A DNA stretch of 64,000 nucleotides, taken from Pedobacter polaris. Lineage in GTDB: Bacteria > Bacteroidota > Bacteroidia > Sphingobacteriales > Sphingobacteriaceae. Shown here piece by piece: positions 36,860 through 45,507 of the stretch. Each line of letters opens with the position of its first letter. The first letter of the stretch is position 1. Location of the stretch: positions 434,001-498,000 of the forward strand of contig NZ_SWBR01000003.1 in NCBI RefSeq assembly GCF_005116505.1, in the 5' to 3' direction. Below the pieces are notes generated by a model. That model saw only the letters and a list, made by a program, of their open reading frames with translations, was not told the DNA's origin and made no database searches. A program made the translations under genes and the position numbers.

Positions 36860-38026
36860 TTACTCTACGTTTATCTGCCAGCTGGTATGGTAACTTTCAT
36901 CTTCAATATCAACCGCATCTTGTGTTAACATTAAAGGTCTAAAAGGATCTATCATCACCGCCAGTTCTTCAGTTTTCTCTTTACCAATAGATTTTTCAAC
37001 AGTTCCAGGATGTGGTCCATGAGGAATACCCCCAGGATGTAAGGTAATTTGACCTTTTACTACGCTTTTACGGCTCATAAAGTCTCCATCCACGTAATAC
37101 AACACTTCATCACTATCTACATTACTATGGTTGTAAGGAGCTGGAATTGACAATGGGTGGTAATCATACTTACGGGGAACAAAAGAACAGATCACAAAGT
37201 TATGGCCCTCAAAAGTTTGATGAACGGGAGGCGGTTGGTGTAAACGGCCTGTAATTGGCTCAAAATCATGAATAGACAATGCCCAAGGGTAATGAAAACC
37301 ATCCCAACCTACAAAATCGAAAGGGTGTGTTCCGTAAGTGTAAGGGTACATAATGCCTTGTTTTTTAATCAAAACTTTAAAATCCCCAAGCTCATCAATT
37401 GTTTCTAAATCTTGTGGGCGTCTAATGTCTCTTTCGCAATAAGGAGAGTGTTCTTCCAATTGTCCAAATGAATTGCGGTAGCGTTTTGGAGAACGAATAG
37501 GACTGAAACTCTCAACTATAAAAAGCCTATTTTTTTCATCATCAAATTCTAGCTGATAAATGGTGCCGCGAGGAACAACCAGGTAATCGCCATAGGCAAA
37601 TTTGATTTTACCGAAGCCAGTTTTTAAGGTTCCTGTTCCTTCATGAATAAAAATAACTTCATCTGCCTGACTGTTTTTGTAAAAATAATCAGTCATTGAT
37701 TTTCTCGGCGCTGCCAAAGAAATATGGAGATCACTATTCACCAAAACCGGTTTACGACTTTGCAAGTAATCATCTTCTGGTTTAATGTTAAAGCCAATTA
37801 AGCTTGTGTGGCGCAAATGTTTTTCACGAGCAATTTTAGGTTCTACTGAGTAAGGCTCGCCTAAAGATTTTACAATTGTTGGTGGATGACAATGGTAAAC
37901 TAGTGAGTATAAACTCGAAAAACCCTCTGTAGAAACCAATTCCTCAGCATATAAATTGCCATCTGGTTTACGAAAAACCGTATGTCTTTTTGGTGGAATT
38001 GTTCCTAATGTATGATATATGGGCAT
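36860..38026 (-). CDS. hmgA: Homogentisate 1,2-dioxygenase
   Basis: 388 residues of the cupin-fold homogentisate dioxygenase family (prokaryotic members are commonly 380-440). The C-terminal metal region reads FVICSFVPRKYDYHPLSIPA, HSNVDSDEVLYYVDGDF and ITLHPGGIPHGPHPG, which supply the His/Glu iron ligands. It opens the homogentisate ring to maleylacetoacetate. A 7-4-7 palindrome lies 42-59 bp before the start. Confidence 0.93.
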   Translation of the reverse strand: MPIYHTLGTIPPKRHTVFRKPDGNLYAEELVSTEGFSSLYSLVYHCHPPTIVKSLGEPYSVEPKIAREKHLRHTSLIGFNIKPEDDYLQSRKPVLVNSDLHISLAAPRKSMTDYFYKNSQADEVIFIHEGTGTLKTGFGKIKFAYGDYLVVPRGTIYQLEFDDEKNRLFIVESFSPIRSPKRYRNSFGQLEEHSPYCERDIRRPQDLETIDELGDFKVLIKKQGIMYPYTYGTHPFDFVGWDGFHYPWALSIHDFEPITGRLHQPPPVHQTFEGHNFVICSFVPRKYDYHPLSIPAPYNHSNVDSDEVLYYVDGDFMSRKSVVKGQITLHPGGIPHGPHPGTVEKSIGKEKTEELAVMIDPFRPLMLTQDAVDIEDESYHTSWQINVE

Positions 38027-38067
38027 AGCGTTAGGTAATTTGGTTAGAATGTAAATATATAACGATA

Positions 38068-38085
38068 AAAACGTGAAAACGTTTT
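38068..38085. promoter_or_regulatory. Palindrome AAAACGT-gaaa-ACGTTTT upstream of hmgA
   Basis: Perfect 7-bp arms around a 4-bp spacer in the divergent gap between hmgA and rpiA. It could be an operator for the tyrosine genes; I found no second copy before the other genes of the pathway, so the assignment is weak. Confidence 0.35.
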
Positions 38086-38263
38086 ATGGTGTGTAAGGAC
38101 TAAGTGTTGCCTATAAAGAATATTGCGCAAAAATGATTTTTGAAAGCATAGCATATCTAAATGCAGCGAGAACCTCGTTTGCATTATGGTTTTGATATGT
38201 TGATTTGCTAATCATTTCAGTGAGTAAAATTATGATTTTTAACTGCAATTTCAAATTAATTCA

Positions 38264-38271
38264 TACTTTTA
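38264..38271 (+). promoter_or_regulatory. Probable rpiA -7 box TACTTTTA
   Basis: Seven of eight positions match TAnnTTTG; only 3 bp separate it from the ATG, implying a leaderless transcript. Confidence 0.35.
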
Positions 38272-38274
38272 AAT

Positions 38275-38976
38275 ATGGCGAATGATAATCAAAATTTAGA
38301 GAAATTAGCTGTTGCAAAAGCTGCCATTAAGTTTGTGAAAAATAATGATGTGGTGGGTTTAGGTACTGGCTCTACAGCAACAATAGCCATTAAAGAATTG
38401 GCAAAGCTGATGGTAAATGGCCTAAAAATAATTGGTGTGCCAAGTTCTGAGGCAACAAAAGAATTAGCTGCCTCATTAGGTATTCCTTTATTAGAATTAG
38501 GTAAAGTTAATTCAATTGATATCAGCATAGATGGAGCTGATGAGTTTACTGAAAATTTTGAACTGATAAAAGGAGGTGGTGGTGCATTATTTAGAGAGAA
38601 AATAGTGGCTTCATTAAGTAAGAATAGAATTATCATTACAGATTCATCTAAAAAGGTAAACAATTTAGGTGCTTTTAAAGTTCCTATAGAGGTGCTTCCG
38701 ACAGCCTATCAATATGTTGTAGATCAACTTGAAAAGTTAGAGGGTAGCGTAACTTTAAGATATAAGGATGATAAAATTTTCATCACTGATAATTTGAATT
38801 ACATTGTTGATGTAGATTTTGGCTTAATTGATTATCCTGAAAAGTTGGGCGTAGCACTTAACCAAATTGACGGAATTTTGGCACACGGGATCTTTATTAA
38901 ATTAACTACAACTATTTTGATGGCAAAAGATGGTAATGTAATTACATACTCAAAAAAGCAAATTGAAGAGAACTAA
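38275..38976 (+). CDS. rpiA: Ribose-5-phosphate isomerase A
   Basis: 233 residues with all family marks: VGLGTGSTATIAIKEL (phosphate loop), GVPSSEATKELAASLG, ISIDGADEFTENFELIKGGG (catalytic Asp and Glu) and ALFREKIVA with its Lys. It interconverts ribose 5-phosphate and ribulose 5-phosphate in the pentose phosphate pathway. Monocistronic in appearance, placed between the two arms of the tyrosine cluster without a known functional link. Confidence 0.95.
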   Translation: MANDNQNLEKLAVAKAAIKFVKNNDVVGLGTGSTATIAIKELAKLMVNGLKIIGVPSSEATKELAASLGIPLLELGKVNSIDISIDGADEFTENFELIKGGGGALFREKIVASLSKNRIIITDSSKKVNNLGAFKVPIEVLPTAYQYVVDQLEKLEGSVTLRYKDDKIFITDNLNYIVDVDFGLIDYPEKLGVALNQIDGILAHGIFIKLTTTILMAKDGNVITYSKKQIEEN

Positions 38977-39062
38977 AATTAACTGTAGGTTATTGTTAAT
39001 TAAAATTTTGAATTATATGGCTAATCCTTAGCTTTACCAGTATATTCTTAACCAAATATCAT

Positions 39063-40058
39063 ATGAAACTAGTATCCTATAAAACTGAAGATATTGAACA
39101 TTTAGGTGTTTTTGTGAATGGCCACATTTACAACTTAAACTCATGTCACAAATTAATACCTGATGATATGAATGCTTTTTTACAAGGTGGAGAGCCTTTA
39201 ATGGAAAGAGCAAAACAAATTAATGAAGATATTATCTCTGGTGCCATAAAGCCAAAGGAAGAAGTTTTTTATCAAATATTAGCTCCTGTACCTCATCCAA
39301 CTTCTTGTAGGGATGGTTATGCCTTTCGCCAACATGTGGCATCAGCAAGACGCAACCGTAAAGTAGATATGATTGCTGAATTTGACCAGTATCCAATCTT
39401 TTATTTCACCAACCATAATGCAATTCAAGGCCCAGGAGAAATAGAATGCATGCCAGATCATTTCCAAAAATTAGATTTCGAATTAGAAGTTGCGGTAGTA
39501 ATTGGTAAAAAAGGGAGAAACGTAAAGGCTGCTGAGGCTGATGAATATATAGCTGGCTACATGATCATGAATGACATGAGTGCTCGTACCTTACAAATGG
39601 AAGAGATGTTGTTAAATTTAGGTCCCGCAAAAGGAAAAGATTTTTCAACTGTAATTGGACCTTGGTTGGTTACACCAGATGAATTGGAACCATACAAAGT
39701 TGATGCAAAACCAAATCATGTAGGTAATGCCTATAACTTAAAAATGACATGTAGAGTAAACGGAGTAGAAGTTTCTGCAGGTAATATGGCCGATATGGAT
39801 TGGACCTTTGCAGAAATAATTGAGCGTTGCGCTTATGGCGTTGATATTTTACCTGGAGATGTTATTGGCTCTGGAACAGTTGGAACAGGCTGTTTTTTAG
39901 AATTAAATGGTACGGGATTATTAAATGATCCTAATTATAAAACTCAATGGTTGCAAGCTGGTGATGACGTAGAAATGCAAATTACTGGATTAGGAAGTTT
40001 AACTAACATTATCACCAAAGTTGATACTGATTTTTCAATATTAGCTCTAAAAAAATAA
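39063..40058 (+). CDS. Fumarylacetoacetate hydrolase family protein
   Basis: 331 residues. The FAH fold is shown by YFTNHNAIQGPGEIECMP, the metal/acid residues in LDFELEVAVVIGKKGRN, and GYMIMNDMSARTLQ, PGDVIGSGTVGTGCFLE. In the tyrosine pathway FAH hydrolyses fumarylacetoacetate to fumarate and acetoacetate. Its place near HPPD, homogentisate dioxygenase and the hydroxylase makes that role likely, though family members also act on other ketoacids. Confidence 0.88.
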   Translation: MKLVSYKTEDIEHLGVFVNGHIYNLNSCHKLIPDDMNAFLQGGEPLMERAKQINEDIISGAIKPKEEVFYQILAPVPHPTSCRDGYAFRQHVASARRNRKVDMIAEFDQYPIFYFTNHNAIQGPGEIECMPDHFQKLDFELEVAVVIGKKGRNVKAAEADEYIAGYMIMNDMSARTLQMEEMLLNLGPAKGKDFSTVIGPWLVTPDELEPYKVDAKPNHVGNAYNLKMTCRVNGVEVSAGNMADMDWTFAEIIERCAYGVDILPGDVIGSGTVGTGCFLELNGTGLLNDPNYKTQWLQAGDDVEMQITGLGSLTNIITKVDTDFSILALKK

Positions 40059-40072
40059 TCCTTAATATAATT

Positions 40073-40142
40073 TGTCAGTCTGAGCTTGTCGAAGACTATT
40101 AAACCAAAAAAGAATTCCTTCTACAAGCTCAGGATGACATTC
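40073..40142. repeat. REP-like palindrome
   Basis: TGTCAGTCTGAGCTTGTCGA and its imperfect complement ACAAGCTCAGGATGACA flank a core with GAATTCC. Three more copies of this unit lie inside the tandem array at 41231-41839. Confidence 0.7.
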
Positions 40143-40191
40143 TTTTTTGGTTTTTTTATTCCAACTTTACAACATTCAACCTCTAGCTATA

Positions 40192-41079
40192 ATGCTTACA
40201 CTCAATACATCAGATCTTTCGCTTATGCAATTGCAAAATTACCTGCAATATGCTATAGCCCCGCGACCAATTTGTTTTGCATCTACTATTAATGCCGAAG
40301 GTAATGTTAACTTGAGTCCTTTTAGTTTTTTTAACATGTTTAGTACAAATCCACCGATGTGTATTTTTTCTCCAGCTAGAAGGGTAAGAGACAATACCAC
40401 AAAACATAGTTTGGAGAATGTATTAGAAGTTAAGGAATGTGTAATTAACATTGTAAACTATGCAATGGTACAACAAACAAGTTTGGCCAGTACCGAATAT
40501 GCAAAAGGTGTTAATGAATTTGAAAAGGCAGGTTTTAGTATGCTGGAATCTCATTTGGTAAAACCACCAAGAGTTGCTGAAGCACCAGTACAATTGGAGT
40601 GTGTGGTTAAGGAAGTTATCCCTTTAGGAAACCAACATGGAGCTGGAAATTTGGTTTTAGCTGAAATAAAGTTAATTCATATTAAAGAAGAAATCTTAGA
40701 CAGTGAAGGAAAGATAGACCAGGCTAAAATAGACTTGGTTGCTCGTTTAGGCGGCGATTGGTATTGCAGGGTTACCCCAGAGAGCTTGTTTAAAGTAGCA
40801 AAACCACTAACAACTTTAGGTATAGGGGTTGATGCTTTGCCGGTTTCAGTACGTAATTCTAAAGTATTAACTGGAAACGATCTAGGAATGCTTGGTAACT
40901 TAGAAAAATTACCAACTGATGCAGAAATAGATGCCATGCAATGGAATGCAAATGTAAAGGATATTTTAGATGCAACAATTGGAGATGTAACCAACCGGGA
41001 AAGGGAACTGCATGAATTGGCGCATCAACTTTTAGCTACCGGAAATGTTATTGATGCGTTGAAGGTGGTGTTGTTGTAA
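40192..41079 (+). CDS. Flavin reductase-like domain protein
   Basis: 295 residues from the ATG at 40192 (upstream in-frame sequence is repeat DNA). The FMN-binding split-barrel core reads AIAPRPICFASTINAEGNVN, LSPFSFFNMFSTNPPMCIFS and KECVINIVNY. It belongs to the flavin-reductase-like/DIM6-NTAB group, which binds FMN and reduces it or carries out related reactions. It lies between FAH and the aromatic hydroxylase genes, and similar genes are found in tyrosine-degradation loci of this phylum as I recall; its step is unclear. Confidence 0.85.
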   Translation: MLTLNTSDLSLMQLQNYLQYAIAPRPICFASTINAEGNVNLSPFSFFNMFSTNPPMCIFSPARRVRDNTTKHSLENVLEVKECVINIVNYAMVQQTSLASTEYAKGVNEFEKAGFSMLESHLVKPPRVAEAPVQLECVVKEVIPLGNQHGAGNLVLAEIKLIHIKEEILDSEGKIDQAKIDLVARLGGDWYCRVTPESLFKVAKPLTTLGIGVDALPVSVRNSKVLTGNDLGMLGNLEKLPTDAEIDAMQWNANVKDILDATIGDVTNRERELHELAHQLLATGNVIDALKVVLL

Positions 41080-41098
41080 GTTTTTGTCAATCCTAATT

Positions 41099-41200
41099 GA
41101 TTTGTCATTCCGACTTTAGAGGAATCTATTGGATAGAATTTAATGAATAGATTCTTCGCTTCGCTCGGAATGACAAAAACGCTCAGAATGACGAAACTTC
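41099..41200. repeat. REP-like palindromes after the flavin reductase gene
   Basis: TTTGTCATTCCGACTTTAGA faces CTTCGCTCGGAATGACAAA with AATCTATT / AATAGATT inner arms, a second repeat type distinct from the CTGAGC...GCTCAG family. A short copy (CGCTCAGAATGACG) follows directly. Confidence 0.65.
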
Positions 41201-41230
41201 TTAGAATAATAAGTTCGCTAATACATGATA

Positions 41231-41839
41231 ACGTCTTAGCGAGGAGGCACGACGAAGCAATCTGCTGATATAGTTAGTCGAATACCCTAATATAATTGTC
41301 AGTCTGAGCCTGTCGAAGACCATTAGACAAAAAAGAATTCCTTAGACAAGCTCAGGATGACATTCTTTTTAATACCAGTCAATTCCCGCAAGGAGATTGC
41401 TTCACTGCGTTCGCAATGACGTGTATGTTACTTATTTCGAGAAGGAGAGACGTCTTAGCGAGGAGGCACGACGAAGCAATCTGCTGATATAGTTAGTCGA
41501 ATACCCTAATATAATTGTCAGTCTGAGCCTGTCGAAGACCATTAGACAAAAAAGAATTCCTTAGACAAGCTCAGGATGACATTCTTTTTAATACCAGTCA
41601 ATTCCCGCAAGGAGATTGCTTCACTGCGTTCGCAATGACGTGTATGTTACTTATTTCGAAAAGGAGGGGCGTTTTTGCAAGGAGGCACAACGAAGCAATC
41701 TGCTGATATAGTTAGTCGAATATCCTAATATAATTGTCAGTCTGAGCCTGTCGAAGACTATTAGACCAAAAAAGAATTCCTTCGACAAGCTCAGGATGAC
41801 ATTCTTTTAATACCGGTCAATTCCCGCAAGGAGATTACT
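41231..41839. repeat. Tandem array of a 219-bp composite REP unit (2.8 copies)
   Basis: Units start at 41231, 41450 and 41669, an exact 219-bp period. Copies 1 and 2 are virtually identical, while copy 3 is diverged and cut off at the stop codon of the next gene. Each unit is nested: outer arms (CGTCTTAGCGAGG... and ...CACTGCGTTCGCAATGACG) around an inner CTGAGCCTGTCGA / AGACAAGCTCAGG palindrome. No ORF of note is inside. The identity of copies 1-2 implies recent duplication. Confidence 0.85.
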
Positions 41840-42262
41840 TTACTGCGTTTGCAAAGGCGATAGTTTCTGATAAGAAACCGTACACATTTCTTTTAATACA
41901 TCAAAATTAATATCTGTTAACGTTTTAATGTAAACACAACCTTTTCCTGCTTTATGCTTACCAAAGCGAGATAGTAATTCTTCTTTTTTGTTTCCATCAC
42001 AGCCCATAATGTATAAACTTATGTTTGCTTTTCGTGGTGAAAATCCCATCATAAACCAATCGCCAGTTTTACCAGTTGAATAAGAATATTTATAATCTCC
42101 AAAACCTATAATTGCAGTACCCCACATCTTACCTTTGGCTTTGGTGGTTTCTTCCATTAACTCACAAATAGCAAAGCAATCTTTACGTGTAGTTTCATCT
42201 GTAATTTGATTTAAATAATCTGTTACAGATTGTTCGGTAACCTTTGTTTTAAGTTCTGCCAT
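41840..42262 (-). CDS. DUF1801 domain-containing protein
   Basis: 140 residues with the YdhG-like DUF1801 fold: VTDYLNQITDETTRKDCFAI, MWGTAIIGFGDYKYSYSTGK, GDWFMMGFSPRKANISLYIM and the late ELLSRFGKHKAGKGCVYIK. Cytoplasmic; function unknown. The last few codons (encoding about PLQTQ and the stop) are supplied by the end of the third repeat unit of the adjacent array, so the original C-terminus appears to have been replaced or trimmed. Confidence 0.85.
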   Translation of the reverse strand: MAELKTKVTEQSVTDYLNQITDETTRKDCFAICELMEETTKAKGKMWGTAIIGFGDYKYSYSTGKTGDWFMMGFSPRKANISLYIMGCDGNKKEELLSRFGKHKAGKGCVYIKTLTDINFDVLKEMCTVSYQKLSPLQTQ

Positions 42263-42318
42263 ACTAATGGGTTTTACTTAATGAAAATAAGGAAAAAAGG
42301 ATAAAAGGAAGAATAATA

Positions 42319-42852
42319 TTATTCTACAATGCTAACAGCCTTCATGAAACGACTTTTGTAATAGTCGTTAAATTCTGTTACAGTAACTCCATGTGCTTTA
42401 CCAGAAGTAGAATGGATGAATTTAATATCTCCATTTTCTATAGAGTAGATAATGCCAACATGGCCAATTTGCCTAACTCTAGGATTAGTCCCAGTGAAAA
42501 TTAAAACATCACCCACTTTCGCATCTGCCAATTTTACTGGAACCCCAGCACTTGCAAACTCAGAAGATGAACGGGGAACTTTGAAGCCGAAATTGCTAAA
42601 TACATAACTTACAAACCCAGAGCAGTCAAAACCTTTTTCTGGATTACTAGTAGCATATCTATAAGGAACACCTATTAAAGATTTAGCAAAATCTAATACT
42701 TGAGTTGCAGTAGAGCTGGCAACCTTTGGAACGTTGCCCAATATTTTTTCCATCATTTTTTGATATTGCGTGGGTAACGAAGCATTATCTTGAGCTTTGC
42801 TGTTAAAAGCGAAAATCAATAGCAATGAAAGGATCAATAGTATTTTCTTCAT
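42319..42852 (-). CDS. Secreted NlpC/P60 (C40) peptidase
   Basis: 177 residues from the ATG at 42852 (an upstream in-frame ATG would put 11 odd residues before the signal peptide). The signal ends FAFNSKAQ. The catalytic Cys is in GFDCSGFVSYVF, the His in IGHVGIIYSI and the third polar residue in IKFIHSTSGKAHG. Such enzymes cut peptidoglycan stem peptides. It is a single-domain form, without the SH3 domain of the longer C40 protein at 54002. Confidence 0.9.
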   Translation of the reverse strand: MKKILLILSLLLIFAFNSKAQDNASLPTQYQKMMEKILGNVPKVASSTATQVLDFAKSLIGVPYRYATSNPEKGFDCSGFVSYVFSNFGFKVPRSSSEFASAGVPVKLADAKVGDVLIFTGTNPRVRQIGHVGIIYSIENGDIKFIHSTSGKAHGVTVTEFNDYYKSRFMKAVSIVE

Positions 42853-42945
42853 ACGTGTTGTTTCAAAGATAACAAAAAAATACAAATGAGATAAAATGTT
42901 GAAAACTTGTTACTTAACTTTGGTTTGTGTTTTAGAAAGATGGAT

Positions 42946-43647
42946 TTATGGTGTAGTTACTGCTACTGGTAGCACTTTTCCATTGAAAAACTTATGTCCG
43001 GTTTTAGCAAAGTCTGCAACATATTTTCCCATTTCAAAAGCCATTACCGGACTCTCATACCCTGGAAAAGCAGCCTCTAACATTTCTGTTTGCGCAGAAC
43101 CTAAGGCTAAGCAATTTACTTTTATTCCTTGCTCAGCTAATTCAAAAGCCAAACACTCACTTAAAGTATGCAAGGCAGATTTACTAGCAGAATAAGCCGC
43201 TAAGCCAGGAAATTTAACACTTCCTTGAAAACCACCCATGCTGCCAATATTTATAATGTGGCTTCCGCTTTGCATTAAAGGTAAAGTAGCACGAATCATT
43301 TTAAAATGACTCACCACATTGCTTTCTAACATTTCGGCTAAATCAGCGGTTGTAGTATCTAAAAATGGTTTGTTAACTAAACTTCCGGCATTATTTATCA
43401 GGATATCTATTGTACCTAATCGCTCAGTTAAAAATGGTACCAAGACCGTATAATCGTCATTTACTAAATCAAACTCAACAGGTAAAAGTGTACAATCAGG
43501 GTTGATCTGTTTAGCAATATCAAAAAGCTTTTTTAATTTATCTGCCGAACGTGCAATACAAACTACTTTGTTTTTACTATCTAAAGTAAATTCTAGGGCT
43601 GCTTCAAAACCAATTCCGCTACTTGCACCAGTTATTATTACGTTCAT
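42946..43647 (-). CDS. SDR family NAD(P)-dependent oxidoreductase
   Basis: 233 residues of the classical short-chain dehydrogenase fold: TGASSGIGFEAALEF, NNAGSLVNKPFLD, Ser in HIINIGSMGGF, and the YSASKSALHTL catalytic Tyr-Lys. Substrate unknown. It is encoded downstream of the aromatic amino acid hydroxylase on the same strand, after a 75-bp palindromic gap, and could be involved in recycling its pterin cofactor (quinoid dihydropterin reductases are SDRs), but this is only an inference. Confidence 0.9.
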   Translation of the reverse strand: MNVIITGASSGIGFEAALEFTLDSKNKVVCIARSADKLKKLFDIAKQINPDCTLLPVEFDLVNDDYTVLVPFLTERLGTIDILINNAGSLVNKPFLDTTTADLAEMLESNVVSHFKMIRATLPLMQSGSHIINIGSMGGFQGSVKFPGLAAYSASKSALHTLSECLAFELAEQGIKVNCLALGSAQTEMLEAAFPGYESPVMAFEMGKYVADFAKTGHKFFNGKVLPVAVTTP

Positions 43648-43656
43648 TTATAAAAG

Positions 43657-43721
43657 TTATAGGTTATAAGTTGTAGGTTGTACGTTTTACTAATAACGTA
43701 AAACTTACAACTTAAAACGTT
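43657..43721. repeat. GTTTTAC/GTAAAAC hairpin repeat
   Basis: AAGTTGTAGGTTGTACGTTTTAC faces GTAAAACTTACAACTT around a short TAATAAC loop; the arms are nearly complementary. It is an intergenic hairpin between the SDR and the hydroxylase genes, likely REP-like and possibly a partial terminator. Confidence 0.55.
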
Positions 43722-43722
43722 C

Positions 43723-45507
43723 TTAATCTTCTTCTGTAATTAATTGTGTTACCGGATTGGCAATTACATGTAGTCCATCATTAATTAATTTGGTATGGTC
43801 TGCTATGGTTGCCGCCTTCATTTCAAGGTATATGCGTAATTCTTTCTCAAAACCATCACCTAAGTTTCTGTGGTATACAATTTCTAAAATTTCTAAAGCA
43901 CAAAGCCAATCTGTTCTATGGTTAGTTTTTAACTCATTAAATATGGTTGGTAGTTCTTCATAACCCTTTTCATTTTCTCTCGCTGAACGTACTTTTTGGT
44001 ATAATACATGTAACTGTTGTGTTTTTTCATCGTACACAGTTTTATGAGTTTGCTCATGGCTAATTAATGGAATTTCTTCATAAGCATCCTTGTCTGCAGC
44101 ACCATTAAATACAGAAACTATTTTTTCGCCAATTGCCATGTCATAAATACCCCATTCTGGCATAAATAGCACATTTCCATTGCCTTCTTTAACCGTACAA
44201 TCTTCAAAAGCAATCAGAATTACTTTACTGTCTCTAATTAAAATGTCTTTAACTAGTCCATTAACAGTAATGCCACTTTCAAAATTAAGTTCAACATGCT
44301 TTCCTTCAATAATTCCCATTAACTCAAGCTCAATTAAATTGTGCTCTTCAAATGGTTTTTCAATTCCTTTTAATTTGCCAACAGGCGAAGAAAATCCATC
44401 CTTATGGTAATCTTTTCCATGTCCAGCTAACTGTTTGCCATCATGAGCTAAAGCAGAAAGACCTGTAGTTTTAATGAAAGTTAATTCATCTTTATTGTTC
44501 ATGCCAACATCGGTAAAAATACCTGTAACCTGCAATCCAGAACTATAAACTGCGGTACTAGGGTTTTTACATTCAATCGCTTTTAAAATACTCTCTGTTC
44601 CTCCACGTCTAAAGGCCATTGTATCTGCAAATGTTTCTAGAACATCAATTAAATTCTGGAAATTTTCCGTTACAAATAATTGAGGTTGTTGCTGGGTAAT
44701 ATCGTATTGATAATTTATTGTATTTAAATCGTACCAAATCTTTTTAACATCTGCATTCATACAGGTTGCACTTTCACCTATAGAAGAAAGCAATGCAGCA
44801 CCATAAATTTTAGGATTTTCTAAAGTGCCAATTAAGCCATATTCTACAGTCCACCAATGTAAACGTCCTAATAAGGCCATTTCAGATGGTTCGCCCATGT
44901 TGTCGGCTATATGTCTTAAATTCTTTTCAGCTACTGCAATTTCTTGCTCATCAACACCATAAGCTTCTTTTAAAATAGAGAGTTTACGAATGGCTTCATA
45001 CAATTCGAAATCTTTGCTAGAAAACATTGCTTTAGCACCAATAGAGCCAAAATAGCTTAAGTAATTGTTGTAATCTGTATCTGCAATAATTGGAGCATGA
45101 CCAGCGCTTTCATGAATAATATCTGGAGCAGGAGTATATTCAATGTGATTAATCTGGCGGATATCTGCAGCAATTACCAAAACTCGGTAAGCTTGGTATT
45201 CCATAAATGCAGCTGGTGGAATAAAACCATCAACAGTTACCGCGCCCCAGCCAATTTTGCCAAGATTATCATTCATAGACTGCAAATCAGGAATATATTC
45301 TATGCTTAATCCTGCTCTTTGTAAACCCTTGATGTAAGGGTAAAATGCCACATGCTTTAAATAGCTATAGTTTTGGCGCATTACATAACGCCAAACCGCT
45401 TGGTCTACTGGCGTATACTTCTCATAATTTTGCTCAACTATAAACTGTCTTAAATGTTTTGGAAGCTTAGCTACTTGTTGATTATTAAAATCATTAAAAT
45501 CACTCAT
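43723..45507 (-). CDS. Aromatic amino acid hydroxylase (phenylalanine 4-monooxygenase type), long form
   Basis: 594 residues. The N-terminal half is the pterin-dependent hydroxylase: YTPAPDIIHESAGHAPIIAD (iron His pair, about 131-142) and LHWWTVEYGLIGT (Glu ligand, about 222). It oxidises phenylalanine to tyrosine with tetrahydropterin and O2. Bacterial PhhA is usually under 300 residues; here about 250 further residues follow (from about 340) with small beta-rich parts (EHNLIELELMGIIEGKHVEL) of unknown function. The long form is what I recall for Bacteroidota. It feeds the HPPD/homogentisate genes nearby. Confidence 0.92.
   Translation of the reverse strand: MSDFNDFNNQQVAKLPKHLRQFIVEQNYEKYTPVDQAVWRYVMRQNYSYLKHVAFYPYIKGLQRAGLSIEYIPDLQSMNDNLGKIGWGAVTVDGFIPPAAFMEYQAYRVLVIAADIRQINHIEYTPAPDIIHESAGHAPIIADTDYNNYLSYFGSIGAKAMFSSKDFELYEAIRKLSILKEAYGVDEQEIAVAEKNLRHIADNMGEPSEMALLGRLHWWTVEYGLIGTLENPKIYGAALLSSIGESATCMNADVKKIWYDLNTINYQYDITQQQPQLFVTENFQNLIDVLETFADTMAFRRGGTESILKAIECKNPSTAVYSSGLQVTGIFTDVGMNNKDELTFIKTTGLSALAHDGKQLAGHGKDYHKDGFSSPVGKLKGIEKPFEEHNLIELELMGIIEGKHVELNFESGITVNGLVKDILIRDSKVILIAFEDCTVKEGNGNVLFMPEWGIYDMAIGEKIVSVFNGAADKDAYEEIPLISHEQTHKTVYDEKTQQLHVLYQKVRSARENEKGYEELPTIFNELKTNHRTDWLCALEILEIVYHRNLGDGFEKELRIYLEMKAATIADHTKLINDGLHVIANPVTQLITEED

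Noticed and set aside
41231..41839. CRISPR array
   Set aside because: The 219-bp period, identical whole units and nested palindromes show a tandem REP array without spacers.
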